The notes under the pieces are model-generated. The model made no database searches. It had not been told where the DNA came from and was given only the letters and a program-made list of their open reading frames with translations. Below, one piece after another: positions 8,149 through 17,240 of a DNA stretch of 49,943 nucleotides. Every line of letters begins with the position of its first letter. Position 1 is the first letter of the stretch. A program made the translations under genes and the position numbers. This DNA comes from an uncultured Bacteroidales bacterium (GTDB lineage Bacteria; Bacteroidota; Bacteroidia; Bacteroidales; UBA932), in the NCBI GenBank assembly GCA_944325495.1, contig CALVAD010000011.1, positions 1 through 49,943 on the forward strand, in the 5' to 3' direction.

Positions 8149-10584
8149 CTACTTGCCGGAGACATCCTTCTCCGAATCTATTATGCCGGGAATGCCGGTC
8201 ACGGAACCGCTGAAGGTCGCGGTGCCGGTCTCCACCTCGCGGACTATGCGGGCGTCGATCCCGTCGCGGCAGGCCGAAGCTCCGGCCGACTCCAGCACCT
8301 TGAAGTATTCCTCGCGGGCGTCGCCTGCAGGCACGGGCCAGCGGAAACCGTAGGGCTGCTCCGGAGAGACCGAGCGGTACTGTCCGGCATACTTCGCGAT
8401 GTTCTTCCCGTCCGGGTCCTTGCCGAGATAGTTCCCCTTCTCCACGGCGGTCACGTCATAGATGTTATCCTTGATATAATAGGAGCCGGGGATCATCGAA
8501 GTGCTCTCCGAAGTCGAGATTTCGATGTAGCGGCCATTGAGAGTCTTGGTGCCGGGCCCGGGCTTGAACACGTTGCCCACCACATTGAACCAGCCTTCCT
8601 CGCCGCCGTAGATGGCCTTCATGCCCCAGTTGTAGACCACATTGTTCACGAACTCCACGGTCCCCCTGCGGAAGAGCAGGTCGGAGCCGTCGTAGATCGA
8701 AGGATGGTCGAAACGGGGGTTGCGGCTGTTGTTGTGGGCTATCAGATTGTGGTGGAAGCTGACATTGCGTCCGCCCCAGATGCCGCCGTAGCCATGCTCG
8801 CCCTTGGCGTGGATGGAATGGTTGAGCGCCTCGGAGATTATGCACCACTGCACGGTCATGTTGGCGTTGGCGTAGAACGAGGCGTTCTCGTCGGTCGCCC
8901 AGCTTATTGAGCAGTGGTCGATGATAATGTTCTTGTTGTGCCGCGCCCCGAACGCGTCGTTCTCATCCTTGGCGGCCGAGCCCATGCGGCAGCGCAGGTA
9001 TCGGATTATGACCTCGTCGGTGCCGATATACAGCCCGTGGTCACGCAGGGTTATGCCCTCGCCCGGGGCTGTCTGCCCGAGGATGGTGACATACGGGCTC
9101 TCTATCTTGAGCGTGGACTTGAGGTGGATGTCGCCGCTGACCGCGAACTTGATGATTCTCGGCCCTTTGGCCCTGACGGCGTGACGGAAGGTGCCCTCCT
9201 CCCCGCTGTCCTCGAGAGAAGTGACCACATAGACCTTGCCTCCCCTGCCCCCGGCGGTATATTTCCCTCCGCCCTCGGCGCCCTCGAACGCGGGAATGCG
9301 CTCGAAATCGACGCAGACAGGCTGTCCGTCGGCGACATAGCTGCCGTCGAACACATAGTCCGTATTGTTCGCGGCCTCATATTCGAGCGACGCCCAGATG
9401 AACGGGCCGACGCCCTTGGGATCGTTGTCGACCACCGGCTCGCTCAGATAATATTCATAGGTTCCGCTGCGCTTCTGCTTTCCGCCGAGTCCGGCAACGG
9501 AGCAGCAGGAGTTCAGGGAAATGGTTCCGTCGGGATTCTCCTCTATGAAAGTGTCCACGAGGCTGCGGTAGAGTTCGCGCGACCGGTCCCTCCACGCGGA
9601 ATCCAGGTAGCCCATGCGCACACCTTTCAAGGCGGCGTAGGTGAACATCGCGGAGGCTGTGGCTTCCAGATAGTTTCCCTCGCGGCCGGGAGAGTCGAGC
9701 ACCTGATACCACATTCCGGTCTCAGGGTCGGCATAGCGGCTCACGGTCTCCATCAGATAGCGGAACTGCTCGACGAGCCCTTCGCGGTCAGGGTGCTTTT
9801 CGGGAATCCAGTCGAGAGCCTCCACGAGAGCCATCGCATACCAGCCGCAGGCGCGTCCCCAGGCATGTGCCGACCGGCCTGTCGCGGAATCCGCCCAGAA
9901 CATCGAGCGCGACTCGTCCCACGCATGGCGGAAAAGGCCGGTCGCCGGGTCGAAGGTGTGCTCCGCGGCCTTGCGGAACTGGGCAGCGATGTCGGCGTAA
10001 AGCGAATCCTCCTCGGCCTTCGAGCCGAATTCGTCGGTATACTGGGCATAGAAGGGCTGGGCCATATAGAGACCGTCAAGCCATACCTGGTGCGGGTAGA
10101 CCTGCTTGTGCCAGAATATGCCGTCCTCCGTGCGCGGCTGGGTGTCGAGCTGCGCGCGTATCTTCCTCAGCACGCGACGGTACTTCTGGTCGCGGAAGTC
10201 GTCGTAGAGACGGAAATATATCCTGGCAGGGCAGACATGGTCGAGGTTGTAGGCCTCCCTGCTGTACTTGTAGACATTGCCGTCGGCGTCGGCGATGCTG
10301 TCGGCCCACTCGCGGACATAGTCCACGGCGTAGCCGAGATCATAGCGCTCGGCGACATCGAGGAAGGAAAGGAGCTCGAGCCCCGTGGTGTAGTTCCACT
10401 TGAGCTGTCCTTTCCTGCCGTCCAGCCAGCTTGCGTCCGGATTGCGCAGCATCTCGGAAAGCATCATCCGGACGGAATAAGGTCCGGCATCCTTCACGAA
10501 CCCGTGAACTTCCCCCGCGTATCCCGGACAGGCCGAGAGCGCCACGACCGCCATCATGCATAGGAATCTGATTTTCATGGTCAT
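8149..10584 (-). CDS. Bifunctional GH105 unsaturated glycuronyl hydrolase - PL1 pectate lyase
   Basis: 811 residues with a signal peptide (about 1-23, ALSACPGYAGE). Residues about 30-405 form a GH105 (YteR-like) six-hairpin domain. The likely catalytic aspartates are Asp115 (YNLDHVCPAR) and Asp170 (VWLDGLYMAQP), and a further GH88/GH105-like motif is RSAHAWGRACGWYAMALVEA. Residues about 430-811 form a PL1 beta-helix lyase (FEGAEGGGKYTAGGRGG, TILGQTAPGEGI, HGYGGIWGGRNVSFHHN). The lyase makes oligosaccharides with an unsaturated terminal uronate and GH105 enzymes remove that sugar, so the two domains do successive steps. The gene begins 4 bp after the hybrid-regulator stop, implying co-transcription. 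The fusion is read continuously in one frame with no internal stop. Confidence 0.9.
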   Translation of the reverse strand: MTMKIRFLCMMAVVALSACPGYAGEVHGFVKDAGPYSVRMMLSEMLRNPDASWLDGRKGQLKWNYTTGLELLSFLDVAERYDLGYAVDYVREWADSIADADGNVYKYSREAYNLDHVCPARIYFRLYDDFRDQKYRRVLRKIRAQLDTQPRTEDGIFWHKQVYPHQVWLDGLYMAQPFYAQYTDEFGSKAEEDSLYADIAAQFRKAAEHTFDPATGLFRHAWDESRSMFWADSATGRSAHAWGRACGWYAMALVEALDWIPEKHPDREGLVEQFRYLMETVSRYADPETGMWYQVLDSPGREGNYLEATASAMFTYAALKGVRMGYLDSAWRDRSRELYRSLVDTFIEENPDGTISLNSCCSVAGLGGKQKRSGTYEYYLSEPVVDNDPKGVGPFIWASLEYEAANNTDYVFDGSYVADGQPVCVDFERIPAFEGAEGGGKYTAGGRGGKVYVVTSLEDSGEEGTFRHAVRAKGPRIIKFAVSGDIHLKSTLKIESPYVTILGQTAPGEGITLRDHGLYIGTDEVIIRYLRCRMGSAAKDENDAFGARHNKNIIIDHCSISWATDENASFYANANMTVQWCIISEALNHSIHAKGEHGYGGIWGGRNVSFHHNLIAHNNSRNPRFDHPSIYDGSDLLFRRGTVEFVNNVVYNWGMKAIYGGEEGWFNVVGNVFKPGPGTKTLNGRYIEISTSESTSMIPGSYYIKDNIYDVTAVEKGNYLGKDPDGKNIAKYAGQYRSVSPEQPYGFRWPVPAGDAREEYFKVLESAGASACRDGIDARIVREVETGTATFSGSVTGIPGIIDSEKDVSGK

Positions 10585-10588
10585 GCTA

Positions 10589-13500
10589 TCAATTCGACTG
10601 TTTCTTGTATTTCTTCATGTAGTCGGCCGGTGAAATGCCGAAATGCTTCTTGAACGAGCGGCTGAAGTAGGCCGGATCCGAAAAGCCGACCTTGTAGGAG
10701 GTCTCCGACACCGAGAACTGGCCGCTCTTCAGATAGAAAGTCGCCTTCTCGAGGCGGAAGTCCTGGATTATCTCGACCGGGGACTTCTGGGTCAGTCCCT
10801 TGAGCTTGTTGTACATCGAGGTGCGGCTCATTCCTAGCCAGGTGGCAAGATTCTCCACGGTCACCGAGGGGTCCGCCACATTCGCTTCGAGCCAGTCCAT
10901 GACCTTCTTGATGAGCTCCTCGTCCCTGTCGGTTATCACTATCTCGTCGGGACTGATGCTCACGAGAGCCGCCCTGGCCCCGCCTTCCTGCGACGAGGCT
11001 GTGATCTTCGATATCAGGGTCTGGCGGCGCTGCAGGAGATTCTCCATCTTGGCCGAGAGGAGTTCCATCGAGAAAGGTTTCGCGATGTAGCCGTCGGCCC
11101 CGTACTTCATGGCCTGGAGATGGGTGTCGCTCTCATGCTTGGCCGTTATCATTATTATGGGGATGTGGCTCGTGCTGAAATCGCTCCTGATCCTGTTGAT
11201 GAACTCTATACCGTCCATCACGGGCATCATGAGGTCGGTTATGACCATGTCGGGCATCCAGCCCGACGCGATTATCTCCAGCGCCTCCTTGCCGTTGAAG
11301 GCGTCGCGGACTTCATATCTGTCGATCAGACTGTTGTAGATATACACGCACAACTCGGTGTTGTCCTCGACCACGAGCACCTTCAGCGCGCCCTCGGGAT
11401 AGGTCGGGCGCAGCTTGTATCTGCCGGAGCATGAAGGCTGGCCCGCAGCTATAATGCCCTCGTCGACGAACTCGGCCGCGCCCTCCTTGAAATGGTCGCG
11501 GCCCATGGGCAGCAGCACGTCGAATTCGGAGCCCTTCCCCACCTGGCTCTCCACCGTGATGGAGCCGCCGTGCATCTCGACTATCTCCTTGCAGAAGGAC
11601 AGTCCGATTCCGCTGCTCGGCATGCCCTTGGCGCTGGCGTCGGCAGCCTGGATGAAAGGCTCGAATATGGCCGATCGCTTGTCCCGCGGTATGCCCACGC
11701 CGTTGTCCTTCACGCTGATGCGCACGGAGGACTCGCCTTCCTTCCACGATATGCCCAGCTCTATGCATCCCCCGTCGGCCGTGTACTTGAACGCGTTCGA
11801 CAGCAGATTGTAGACAAGAGCTTCCAGGCGGCCCTCGTCGCCCCATATCAGCAGCGAATCCATGGCGTAGCTGAGACGCAGCTCCATCTTCCTTTCCGCC
11901 GCCATGTCCTTGAAGTCGTCGTAGACCGACTTCAGCAGCTTGACAATGTCCACCTGGCGCACCTGGAGCCGCATCTTCCCGCTGTCTATGCGCCTGAGGT
12001 CAAGCAGCTGGTCTACCAGGGTCATCATCCTGCGCACGTTGCGGTAGACCATGTTGACGCTGTAGGAGACCTTCCCGCTGTCCGGAGTCTGCTTCCTTAT
12101 CTCCTCCACTCCCCCGAGTATCAGGGTCAGAGGCGTCCGGAGCTCGTGCGATATGTTGGTGAAGAAACGGGCCTTGAGGTCATTGAGATTCTGCTCCAGG
12201 GCCACGTCGTTCTTGAGCTTCACGGAAGTGATGAGGACCTTGAACAGGATGAGCAGCACGAGCGAGGTCAGCAGGGCGTAGACTATCTTCGCCGGGACGC
12301 TGGCCCAGAAAACAGGCTTGACCCTCAGCCTGAGGGAGACGGTCTCGGAGTCCGGACTGCCGTCCAGGGTCGAGGCGCGGACTATGAATTCGTAGTTGCC
12401 GTGCGGGATGCGGGAATATGTGACGCTTCCCGTCTCGGACGCTATCCAGTTCTTGTCGTAGCCGGCAAGCATGTACTCGAAGCGTATCTTGTTCTGTATC
12501 CTGAAATTGAGGGATGCGAAGTCTATGCGGAAGAACGAATACCCGCTCGGAATCACGAAACGGCCGCCGTCAGGATGCACTCTGTCGCCGTCGATTCTGA
12601 ATCCCGTGAATGTCAGGCGCTTGGGAGAAGTCGAGTAGGAAAAGTCGGCAGGGTCGAGCCGGTAGAGGTTGTTGAGCGTCCCGAAGACTATGTCGCCGTC
12701 CCTGAGCCTGGTGCAGGTGGCCTCGCTGAAGGTCGTGGAGACGATTCCGTCGTACTTGGAATAGTTGGTCACGGAGCGGTCGTCGCGGCGGAGCCTCGAG
12801 ATTCCCGTCTCGGTGGCGAGCCAGATGTCTCCGGCGGAGTCCGCGACCGCGGAAAGGACTATGTTGCTCGACAGCCCGTCGGCGGCGCTGACTATGTCGT
12901 AGCGGGGTATGTCGTCCTCGAAATGTATCCTGTTTATGCCTCCGCCGAAAGTGCAGAGCCAGGTGTCCCCTGCGGCATCGGCGAAGATATAGATTATGTC
13001 GTTGTTGCCCAGCGAGTGTATGTCGCCCGGAATCTTCTGGACGAAATGGAACTTGGTGAGCTCGGGCGTATCGCCGGGATAGAACCATATCAGTCCGGCG
13101 ATGGTGGCCACCAGCATGCGTCCGTCGGGCATGCAGTAGACATAGCGCACCCTGTCGCCGTTCTCGAGAGGATAATCCGGGAAATCGTCATACACCGTGC
13201 GGAAGCTTCGCGAATCGGGGGATTCGAGCATAGACAGCCCGCCTCCCCAGGTCCCGAACCACATCCTTCCGTCCTTGTCCTGGGTGATTGAGTATATGTT
13301 GTCGGAGCTCAGCGAGTTCCTGTCGCCGTCTCTGTGGCGGAAATGCGTGGCGGTATAGCGCCCGTCCACTCCGGACGGTTCCAGGCGGACGGCCCCGTCG
13401 CCCTTCGAGCCAAGCCAGATGTTGCCCCGGTCGTCCTCGAAAATGCTGTAGACTATGCCGAAGGACTCGCAGCCCGGCACCCGGTAGCAGCTGCTCATGT

Positions 13501-14905
13501 CCGGGGAATAGCGGTACAGCTCGCGGCTTTTCGCGGCTACCCAGACATGGTCGTGGCTGTCGCGCAGCACTGCGCGGATCTCCGAGGCGGCGAAGGGTTC
13601 GTCGGAGCGGGTGGGAGGGACGACGGTCTCGACCCTCGGGGTTATGAAGGTCACCCTCTCCAGACCTCGCTGGACGGTCGAGAACCACAGCACGCCGGAC
13701 TCGTCGAGCTCGTAGCATGCGACTCCGTTCATGAAGCGGCTGCCCGGCATGTCCTTGACATTGTACAGGGGGATTATCGAATCGTGCTCGCGGTCGTACC
13801 AGCCGAAGCCGTAGTTGTTCATCTTTATCCACATGCGCCCGTCATGGTTGACCACGCGCGCCAGGGTGTCCACATAGTAGCCCATGACATTGCGCGGATG
13901 CTCGTAGTGGCGGAACCCGCGGCCCGCGTCGTCGTATGACCATATCCCCGTGCGGTCCGTTGCTATCCACAGCAGGCCCTCCGGGTCGGGGAAAAGATAT
14001 CTCACCCTGCCCATGTCCTCGCGGTGATAGTCCAGCGCCAGGGAGTCCGTGTCGAGCCTTGCGACCGCGCCGCTGTCGAAGCCGATGTAGAGAGTCTTGC
14101 GCTCGCTGCCCGTCAGGCTTATGGTGGTGGCCCTCAGACCGTCGTCGAAGGACAGGCTCTGCTGCCGCCCGCTCTTCTTGTCGACGACCAGCACCGAACG
14201 CTCGAGCAGAAAATACAGCCGGTCGCCGAAGGTCTCGAAGCCGACGACCTCGGACTCCCTCGAAAGCAGGTCGGGCTCCCCGTCGCGGAAGGCCGTGATG
14301 CCGACTTCCGAAACAGCATAGACCACTCCGTCCCCGTCCTCGAAGACGGCGCTCACCTGCCTGCCTATCTTGGGACTGTTGAACCAGTCGCGCATCTGCA
14401 GGTCAGGGGTCACGCGGAACAGACCTATCTTCGGCATCGACACCCAGGTGTTGCCGTCGGCGGCGCAGTGGAAGGTCGTGACCTTCTGGTTGCGGTAGCC
14501 CGAACCGGCGATGCCGTCCGGAATCCCGACGAACTCTTCGGTGGACGTGTCGAAGCGGTACAGGCGGTAGTCGTAGGTCGTAAGCCAAAGATAGCCGAGA
14601 TTATCCTCATCTATTGAGAGTATCCTGTTGTGGGTGAGGTTCGCATAGTCGCCGGGGAGCACGGTGTAGTTGACGAAGGAGCTGCCGTCGAACCTGCTCA
14701 GCCCGTACCAGGTCGCAAGCCAGATGTAGCCGTTCCTGTCCTGATGTATGTCGGCGATGGAATTGTGCGGAAGTCCGTCGTCGGAGGAATAGTGCTCGAA
14801 TATGCAGTCGAGCGCGACGGGCGCGGAAGGTACGGAGGACGCCGGCGCCGCAATCAGCAGCAGCGTCAGCACGCTGGCAAGTATCTTTCCCGGTGTACGA
14901 ATCAT
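10589..14905 (-). CDS. Hybrid two-component system sensor/regulator (HTCS) of the pectin locus
   Basis: 1438 residues holding sensor and response regulator in one chain. A signal/anchor (1-24) is followed by two periplasmic beta-propellers of repeated units (for example NGYIWLATWYGLSRFDG), a Y_Y_Y domain, and a membrane helix (VYALLTSLVLLILFKVLI, about 850). The HisKA domain has phospho-acceptor His920 (ISHELRTPLT). The ATPase domain has DNGVGIP and GIGLSFCKEIVEMHGG. The receiver domain has phospho-acceptor Asp1224 (VITDLMMPVMDG), and a C-terminal AraC helix-turn-helix binds DNA. Such proteins bind a released oligosaccharide in the periplasm and activate their own utilization locus. The gene leads the minus-strand run and its stop is 4 bp from the GH105-PL1 start, so it may be part of the operon it controls. 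Confidence 0.96.
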   Translation of the reverse strand: MIRTPGKILASVLTLLLIAAPASSVPSAPVALDCIFEHYSSDDGLPHNSIADIHQDRNGYIWLATWYGLSRFDGSSFVNYTVLPGDYANLTHNRILSIDEDNLGYLWLTTYDYRLYRFDTSTEEFVGIPDGIAGSGYRNQKVTTFHCAADGNTWVSMPKIGLFRVTPDLQMRDWFNSPKIGRQVSAVFEDGDGVVYAVSEVGITAFRDGEPDLLSRESEVVGFETFGDRLYFLLERSVLVVDKKSGRQQSLSFDDGLRATTISLTGSERKTLYIGFDSGAVARLDTDSLALDYHREDMGRVRYLFPDPEGLLWIATDRTGIWSYDDAGRGFRHYEHPRNVMGYYVDTLARVVNHDGRMWIKMNNYGFGWYDREHDSIIPLYNVKDMPGSRFMNGVACYELDESGVLWFSTVQRGLERVTFITPRVETVVPPTRSDEPFAASEIRAVLRDSHDHVWVAAKSRELYRYSPDMSSCYRVPGCESFGIVYSIFEDDRGNIWLGSKGDGAVRLEPSGVDGRYTATHFRHRDGDRNSLSSDNIYSITQDKDGRMWFGTWGGGLSMLESPDSRSFRTVYDDFPDYPLENGDRVRYVYCMPDGRMLVATIAGLIWFYPGDTPELTKFHFVQKIPGDIHSLGNNDIIYIFADAAGDTWLCTFGGGINRIHFEDDIPRYDIVSAADGLSSNIVLSAVADSAGDIWLATETGISRLRRDDRSVTNYSKYDGIVSTTFSEATCTRLRDGDIVFGTLNNLYRLDPADFSYSTSPKRLTFTGFRIDGDRVHPDGGRFVIPSGYSFFRIDFASLNFRIQNKIRFEYMLAGYDKNWIASETGSVTYSRIPHGNYEFIVRASTLDGSPDSETVSLRLRVKPVFWASVPAKIVYALLTSLVLLILFKVLITSVKLKNDVALEQNLNDLKARFFTNISHELRTPLTLILGGVEEIRKQTPDSGKVSYSVNMVYRNVRRMMTLVDQLLDLRRIDSGKMRLQVRQVDIVKLLKSVYDDFKDMAAERKMELRLSYAMDSLLIWGDEGRLEALVYNLLSNAFKYTADGGCIELGISWKEGESSVRISVKDNGVGIPRDKRSAIFEPFIQAADASAKGMPSSGIGLSFCKEIVEMHGGSITVESQVGKGSEFDVLLPMGRDHFKEGAAEFVDEGIIAAGQPSCSGRYKLRPTYPEGALKVLVVEDNTELCVYIYNSLIDRYEVRDAFNGKEALEIIASGWMPDMVITDLMMPVMDGIEFINRIRSDFSTSHIPIIMITAKHESDTHLQAMKYGADGYIAKPFSMELLSAKMENLLQRRQTLISKITASSQEGGARAALVSISPDEIVITDRDEELIKKVMDWLEANVADPSVTVENLATWLGMSRTSMYNKLKGLTQKSPVEIIQDFRLEKATFYLKSGQFSVSETSYKVGFSDPAYFSRSFKKHFGISPADYMKKYKKQSN

Positions 14906-14924
14906 GTGGTCATCTAAAATCTCT

Positions 14925-14932
14925 CTAAATTA
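14925..14932 (-). promoter_or_regulatory. Candidate -7 element of the HTCS gene
   Basis: TAATTTAG on the minus strand matches TAnnTTTG in seven of eight positions and lies 19 bp before the HTCS start codon. The same 9-mer TAATTTAGA also occurs upstream of hsp20 and upstream of dnaA. Assignment rests on position and resemblance only. Confidence 0.35.
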
Positions 14933-15042
14933 CAAAAAAATCGGAAGCCGGAGCCGGCCTGCCGCCGGTCAGCTTGGACTAATCGTCCTAATTCCTGCAC
15001 TTATCGTCAAAACGCCGCGGCGGGCGGATGATTTATAATTGC

Positions 15043-15050
15043 TATCTTTG
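15043..15050 (+). promoter_or_regulatory. -7 promoter element of the MATE gene
   Basis: TATCTTTG is an exact match to TAnnTTTG. Only eight bases separate it from the ATG at 15059, so the transcript would be almost leaderless. Confidence 0.6.
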
Positions 15051-15058
15051 CCCGGTTT

Positions 15059-16405
15059 ATGGCAGGATACACTTATTCCGGCATCGCCGGGAGGCTCGGG
15101 AAGCTCGCCGGGCCGATAATGATAGGACAGATAGGCGTGGTGCTCGTCTCGTTCGCGGACACCTTCATGATAGGACATTACGGGGTGCAGGACCTCGCGG
15201 CGGCTTCGTTCGTCAACAATCTGACCATGATACTCGTACTCGCGGGGCTGGGCTTCTCGCTCGGGCTCACCCCGCTGATAAGCGACGCCGAGAGCAGAGG
15301 CGACCGGCGCGGCGTGGGGGCATGCCTGCGCGAAGGCCTGAAGGCCAACGCCCTGCTCGCCGCCGTCGTGGCCGCGGTTCTGGTCCTGCTGTATTTCAAT
15401 CTCGGGCGCATGGGTCAGCCGGAGGAGCTGCTTCCGCTGATACGGCCGTATTTCATCGTGGTCTCCGCGTCCATACTGACGACCTTCTTCTTCAACGCCT
15501 TCAAGCAGTTCACCGACGGGACCATGCGCCCCGCGGTCTCGATGGTCATAATAATCACGAGCAACGTGCTCAACATCGCCGGGAACTATGTGCTGATCTA
15601 CGGCAAATGCGGATTCCCGGAACTCGGGCTGCTCGGAGCGGGCATCAGCACCCTGGCGGCCAGGATATTCACCGTGGCGGCAATGGCCGGATACTTCTTC
15701 CTGGGGCGCAGGAACGGGGAGTACCGCACGGGCTTCCGCTCCGGATGCGCCGGACAAGGCACGCTCGGCGGCATCATACGCCTCGGGGCCCCGATATCCG
15801 GGCAGATGGCCATGGAGACCGCGGCTTTCTCGGTCATAGTGATAATGGTAGGATGGCTCGGGACCACCGCCCTCGCGGCGCATCAGGTCATGACCACCAT
15901 CTCCCAGATATGCTATATGATGTACATCGCCGTGGGCAGTGCGGCGGCCATACTGATAAGCAGCATGAAGGGCCAGGGGCTGGTGAAGGAAATCGGGATG
16001 ACGGCGAGGACCGCCTATGCGATGACCCTTGGGCTCACCCTCGTATGCTCATGCATAGTTCTTACGGCCATAAGGCCTCTGACGGCCCTCTTCACGGATT
16101 CTCCGGAAGTCGCGGGCCTGGCTGTCACCCTGCTGCTGCCGTTCATACTCTACCAGTTCGGAGACGGAATGCAGATATGCTTCTCCAACTGCCTGCGCGG
16201 CATACAGAAGGTCAGACCCATACTGCCCATCGCCTTCGTGTCGTACATTCTCGTATCGATACCTGCGAGCTGGCTGCTTGGAATAAAGCTGGATTTTGGA
16301 CTGCAGGGAATATGGTTCGGCTATCCCGTCTCACTGACGCTCGCGGGGCTGCTCTATCTGGGCATGTTCCGCCGCTACCGCAGAACCGACATGAAGAAGC
16401 CGTAG
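15059..16405 (+). CDS. MATE-family multidrug/cation efflux transporter
   Basis: 448 residues with about twelve hydrophobic helices arranged in two homologous halves. The first half starts GRLGKLAGPIMIGQIGVVLVSFADTFMIGHYG and the second IIRLGAPISGQMAMETAAFSVIVIM. These are the paired MatE domain openings of the NorM/DinF type. MATE proteins export organic cations or drugs across the inner membrane in exchange for sodium or protons. The substrate cannot be read from sequence. It is a single-gene unit facing away from the HTCS gene, and its stop lies only 4 bp from the convergent cdsA stop, leaving no room for a terminator. Isoleucine is mostly encoded by ATA, as in the surrounding housekeeping genes. 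Confidence 0.95.
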   Translation: MAGYTYSGIAGRLGKLAGPIMIGQIGVVLVSFADTFMIGHYGVQDLAAASFVNNLTMILVLAGLGFSLGLTPLISDAESRGDRRGVGACLREGLKANALLAAVVAAVLVLLYFNLGRMGQPEELLPLIRPYFIVVSASILTTFFFNAFKQFTDGTMRPAVSMVIIITSNVLNIAGNYVLIYGKCGFPELGLLGAGISTLAARIFTVAAMAGYFFLGRRNGEYRTGFRSGCAGQGTLGGIIRLGAPISGQMAMETAAFSVIVIMVGWLGTTALAAHQVMTTISQICYMMYIAVGSAAAILISSMKGQGLVKEIGMTARTAYAMTLGLTLVCSCIVLTAIRPLTALFTDSPEVAGLAVTLLLPFILYQFGDGMQICFSNCLRGIQKVRPILPIAFVSYILVSIPASWLLGIKLDFGLQGIWFGYPVSLTLAGLLYLGMFRRYRRTDMKKP

Positions 16406-16409
16406 ACGG

Positions 16410-17240
16410 TTACAGCAGGCCGAAAGCCGCAAGATACGCACACGCCATGGGAATCGCGAGCAGGCTGCTGTCGAAGCGGTCGAGCATGCCTCCGTGGCCC
16501 GGAATCATGTTGCCGGAATCCTTGACATTATGGTGACGCTTCCACAGCGACTCGAAAAGGTCGCCGCAGACTCCCCCGACGCTCACGATCAGACCGACCG
16601 CAAGGCTGTGCCATACGCTGAAACCGAACCAGCCGAGACGGTTGAGCACGAATGCCGCCGCAAGACTCAGCAGCACGCCGCCTCCGAAACCCCACCACGA
16701 CTTGTGCGGGGATATCCCCGGAGCCAGTCTGGCGGCGCCGGGACGCTGGCCGAGCAGCGAGCCCACGCAATATGCGCCCACGTCGGACACCCAGATGAGG
16801 ATGAACAGCGAAAGCAGCAGCCAGCCGTCGAACACGGCGCCGTCCATCACTATGAAAGGTGAAAGCGAGACGGGCAACGCGATATAGAGCAGACCGCCGT
16901 ACACGACCTCCACATCGGGGAAATTGTCCTTGTCGCCTAAAAGCACCGCCGCGACGGGAATCAGCAGCAGAAAGCCCAGAGGTATCAGCAGCAGCGCTTC
17001 GCTCATTCCCCAGAAACGGATGCAGGCCGTTGCAATGAAGGCCGCGGCGCCGGCCAGGATGCCGAGGCGGGAGCCCGACCTGAAGCGGCCGCCGAGAGAT
17101 ATGTCGTAATACTCCCTGAGGCAGAAATACAGAATGAAGAGGAACAGGCATCCGAAGATCAGCCTGTCCCATATTATCCCGAACACCATCACCGCAAGGA
17201 AGACGATGCCCACCAGCGTGCGCTTGACCAGATTATTCAT
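16410..17240 (-). CDS. cdsA: Phosphatidate cytidylyltransferase
   Basis: 276 residues when started at the ATG at 17240 (MNNLVKRTLVGIVF). The frame is open further upstream to 17366, but that extra part is a basic low-complexity shadow inside ftsH, so the internal start is preferred. The chosen start overlaps the ftsH stop by 8 bp, which implies coupled translation. The protein has about eight membrane helices, with the C-terminal family signature around GHGGMLDRFDSSLLAIP and a SPHKSWWGFGGG segment before it. It makes CDP-diacylglycerol from phosphatidate and CTP at the inner membrane, the branch point for phospholipid synthesis. The pairing ftsH-cdsA is common in Bacteroidota. Confidence 0.93.
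   Translation of the reverse strand: MNNLVKRTLVGIVFLAVMVFGIIWDRLIFGCLFLFILYFCLREYYDISLGGRFRSGSRLGILAGAAAFIATACIRFWGMSEALLLIPLGFLLLIPVAAVLLGDKDNFPDVEVVYGGLLYIALPVSLSPFIVMDGAVFDGWLLLSLFILIWVSDVGAYCVGSLLGQRPGAARLAPGISPHKSWWGFGGGVLLSLAAAFVLNRLGWFGFSVWHSLAVGLIVSVGGVCGDLFESLWKRHHNVKDSGNMIPGHGGMLDRFDSSLLAIPMACAYLAAFGLL

Noticed and set aside
8914-10563. 549-codon plus-strand frame opposite the GH105-PL1 gene
   Set aside because: Antisense shadow of a well-supported enzyme gene; no promoter or family motif.
11492-13291. 599-codon plus-strand frame opposite the hybrid regulator
   Set aside because: Antisense shadow; the regulator frame has complete kinase, receiver and DNA-binding motifs.
15028-16536. 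502-codon frame overlapping the MATE gene on the same strand
   Set aside because: Arg/His-rich composition of an out-of-frame reading; the MATE frame shows two homologous membrane halves.
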